A stretch of DNA of 12,963 bases from assembly GCA_044355095.1 (NCBI GenBank), contig JBIKYT010000053.1:1-12963 (forward strand), given 5' to 3'. Below the pieces are notes generated by a model that worked only from the letters and a program-made list of their open reading frames with translations, ran no database searches and was not told where the DNA came from. The translations under genes and the position numbers were made by a program. Position 1 is the stretch's first letter. Each line of letters begins with the position of its first letter. Shown here one piece after another: positions 12,516-12,963 of this stretch. Origin of the DNA: Casp-actino8 sp044355095. GTDB taxonomy: Bacteria; Actinomycetota; Acidimicrobiia; Acidimicrobiales; Ilumatobacteraceae.

Positions 12516-12963
12516 ATGAGCACAGATGTATTAACTGGATGGGAAAAAGGAACTTTCACTGCTGCATCAATCACGCACGATACGTATCGTCGCGGAACTG
12601 GTCCCGGAATCATCGTGGTGCACGAAATTCCGGGCATCACGCCGGCAGTGACTCGTTTTGCGAACGATCTTGTTGATGCGGGTTTCACGGTCATCATGCC
12701 TGTTCTTGTCGGGACACCTGGCAGGGCCCCAAGCGGTAGTTACATGGCTTCGTCGATGGCCAAGGTGTGTATCTCTAAAGAGTTCACCAATATGGCGCTG
12801 AATCAAACGTCACCAGTAATTGCTTGGTTGCGGGCCCTTGGTCGTCAATTGAATAATGAGTTGGTCGAAAAGGGAATCAGCAGCAAGGGCATTGGCGCGC
12901 TTGGCATGTGCTTTAGTGGCGGTTTTGCTCTGGGCATGATGGTTGATGATCACATGGTTGCGC
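12516..12963 (+). CDS. Dienelactone hydrolase family protein, 5' part (3' end outside window)
   Basis: 149 complete codons before the window ends; the C-terminal part with the catalytic Asp/His is missing. The alpha/beta hydrolase pattern shows GIIVVHEIPGITP (31-43), where Glu37 corresponds to the Glu that interacts with the nucleophile in dienelactone hydrolase; VDAGFTVIMPVLVG, the strand and the lid region; and GIGALGMCFSGGFALGMM (125-142), where Cys132 is the expected nucleophile. The elbow reads G-M-C-F-S-G-G, one residue longer between Cys and Gly-Gly than the classic GxCxGG. Substrate class: esters or lactones. The ATG at 12516 has GGAG six bases upstream. It lies 12 nt after the phosphotransferase stop in the same direction, so the two are probably cotranscribed. 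Confidence 0.85.
   Translation, partial: MSTDVLTGWEKGTFTAASITHDTYRRGTGPGIIVVHEIPGITPAVTRFANDLVDAGFTVIMPVLVGTPGRAPSGSYMASSMAKVCISKEFTNMALNQTSPVIAWLRALGRQLNNELVEKGISSKGIGALGMCFSGGFALGMMVDDHMVA

Noticed and set aside
1..12963. CRISPR array, tRNA, rRNA, IS element, toxin-antitoxin or phage-defence genes
   Set aside because: No regular spaced repeats, cloverleaf sequences, transposase motifs or defence domains were found on either strand.

Overview
The window looks like chromosomal DNA of a mid-GC actinobacterium, most likely a member of the Acidimicrobiia or a relative. This is an inference from gene content: an EchA6-like crotonase, a TesB thioesterase, an ACAD10/FadE36-type phosphotransferase next to a dienelactone hydrolase, a RipA-like NlpC/P60 hydrolase with an acidic third catalytic residue, and a membrane-anchored trypsin-fold protein starting with a WRHPSE motif. 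I see no rRNA, tRNA, CRISPR array, transposase, integrase or phage gene. It reads as ordinary, densely packed chromosome with no gene-free stretch over 300 bases.

Layout. Positions 1-1193: the 3' end of an SDR-type epimerase with a C-terminal membrane tail, overlapping tail-to-tail by 44 bp with a trypsin-fold protein that has lost its catalytic triad. 1249-3000: a plus-strand run of moaE, a 75-residue membrane protein and mreB, with gene overlaps of 1 and 11 nt. 3011-5055: a minus-strand pair, tesB then a PQQ-type sugar dehydrogenase lipoprotein, coupled by TAATG. 5116-6413: a plus-strand pair, nitroreductase and class I methyltransferase, divergent from tesB. 6421-7305: a minus-strand pair, a small membrane protein and a TetR regulator. 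7362-8090: an EchA6-like crotonase. 8110-8466: a small single-pass membrane protein on the minus strand. 8618-10168: guaA. 10235-11374: a cell-wall NlpC/P60 hydrolase. 11433 to the end: a putative kinase-fold phosphotransferase followed by a truncated dienelactone hydrolase.

Themes. Several genes act on acyl-CoA or related small molecules (TesB, crotonase, ACAD10-like phosphotransferase, dienelactone hydrolase). Two are envelope or shape genes (mreB, NlpC/P60). guaA and moaE are housekeeping biosynthesis.

Most notable unexplained signals. (1) A perfect 17-bp inverted repeat with a 13-nt loop lies between guaA and the divergent small membrane gene; it is not a terminator. (2) GTG-started genes repeatedly carry a TANNNT-like hexamer exactly 6-7 nt before the start, suggesting leaderless transcripts, while several ATG-started genes have Shine-Dalgarno sequences. 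(3) Two proteins keep enzyme folds but lack the catalytic residues. (4) A solitary MreB without an N-terminal amphipathic helix is translationally coupled to a tiny membrane protein. I found no evidence of a defence or mobile system.
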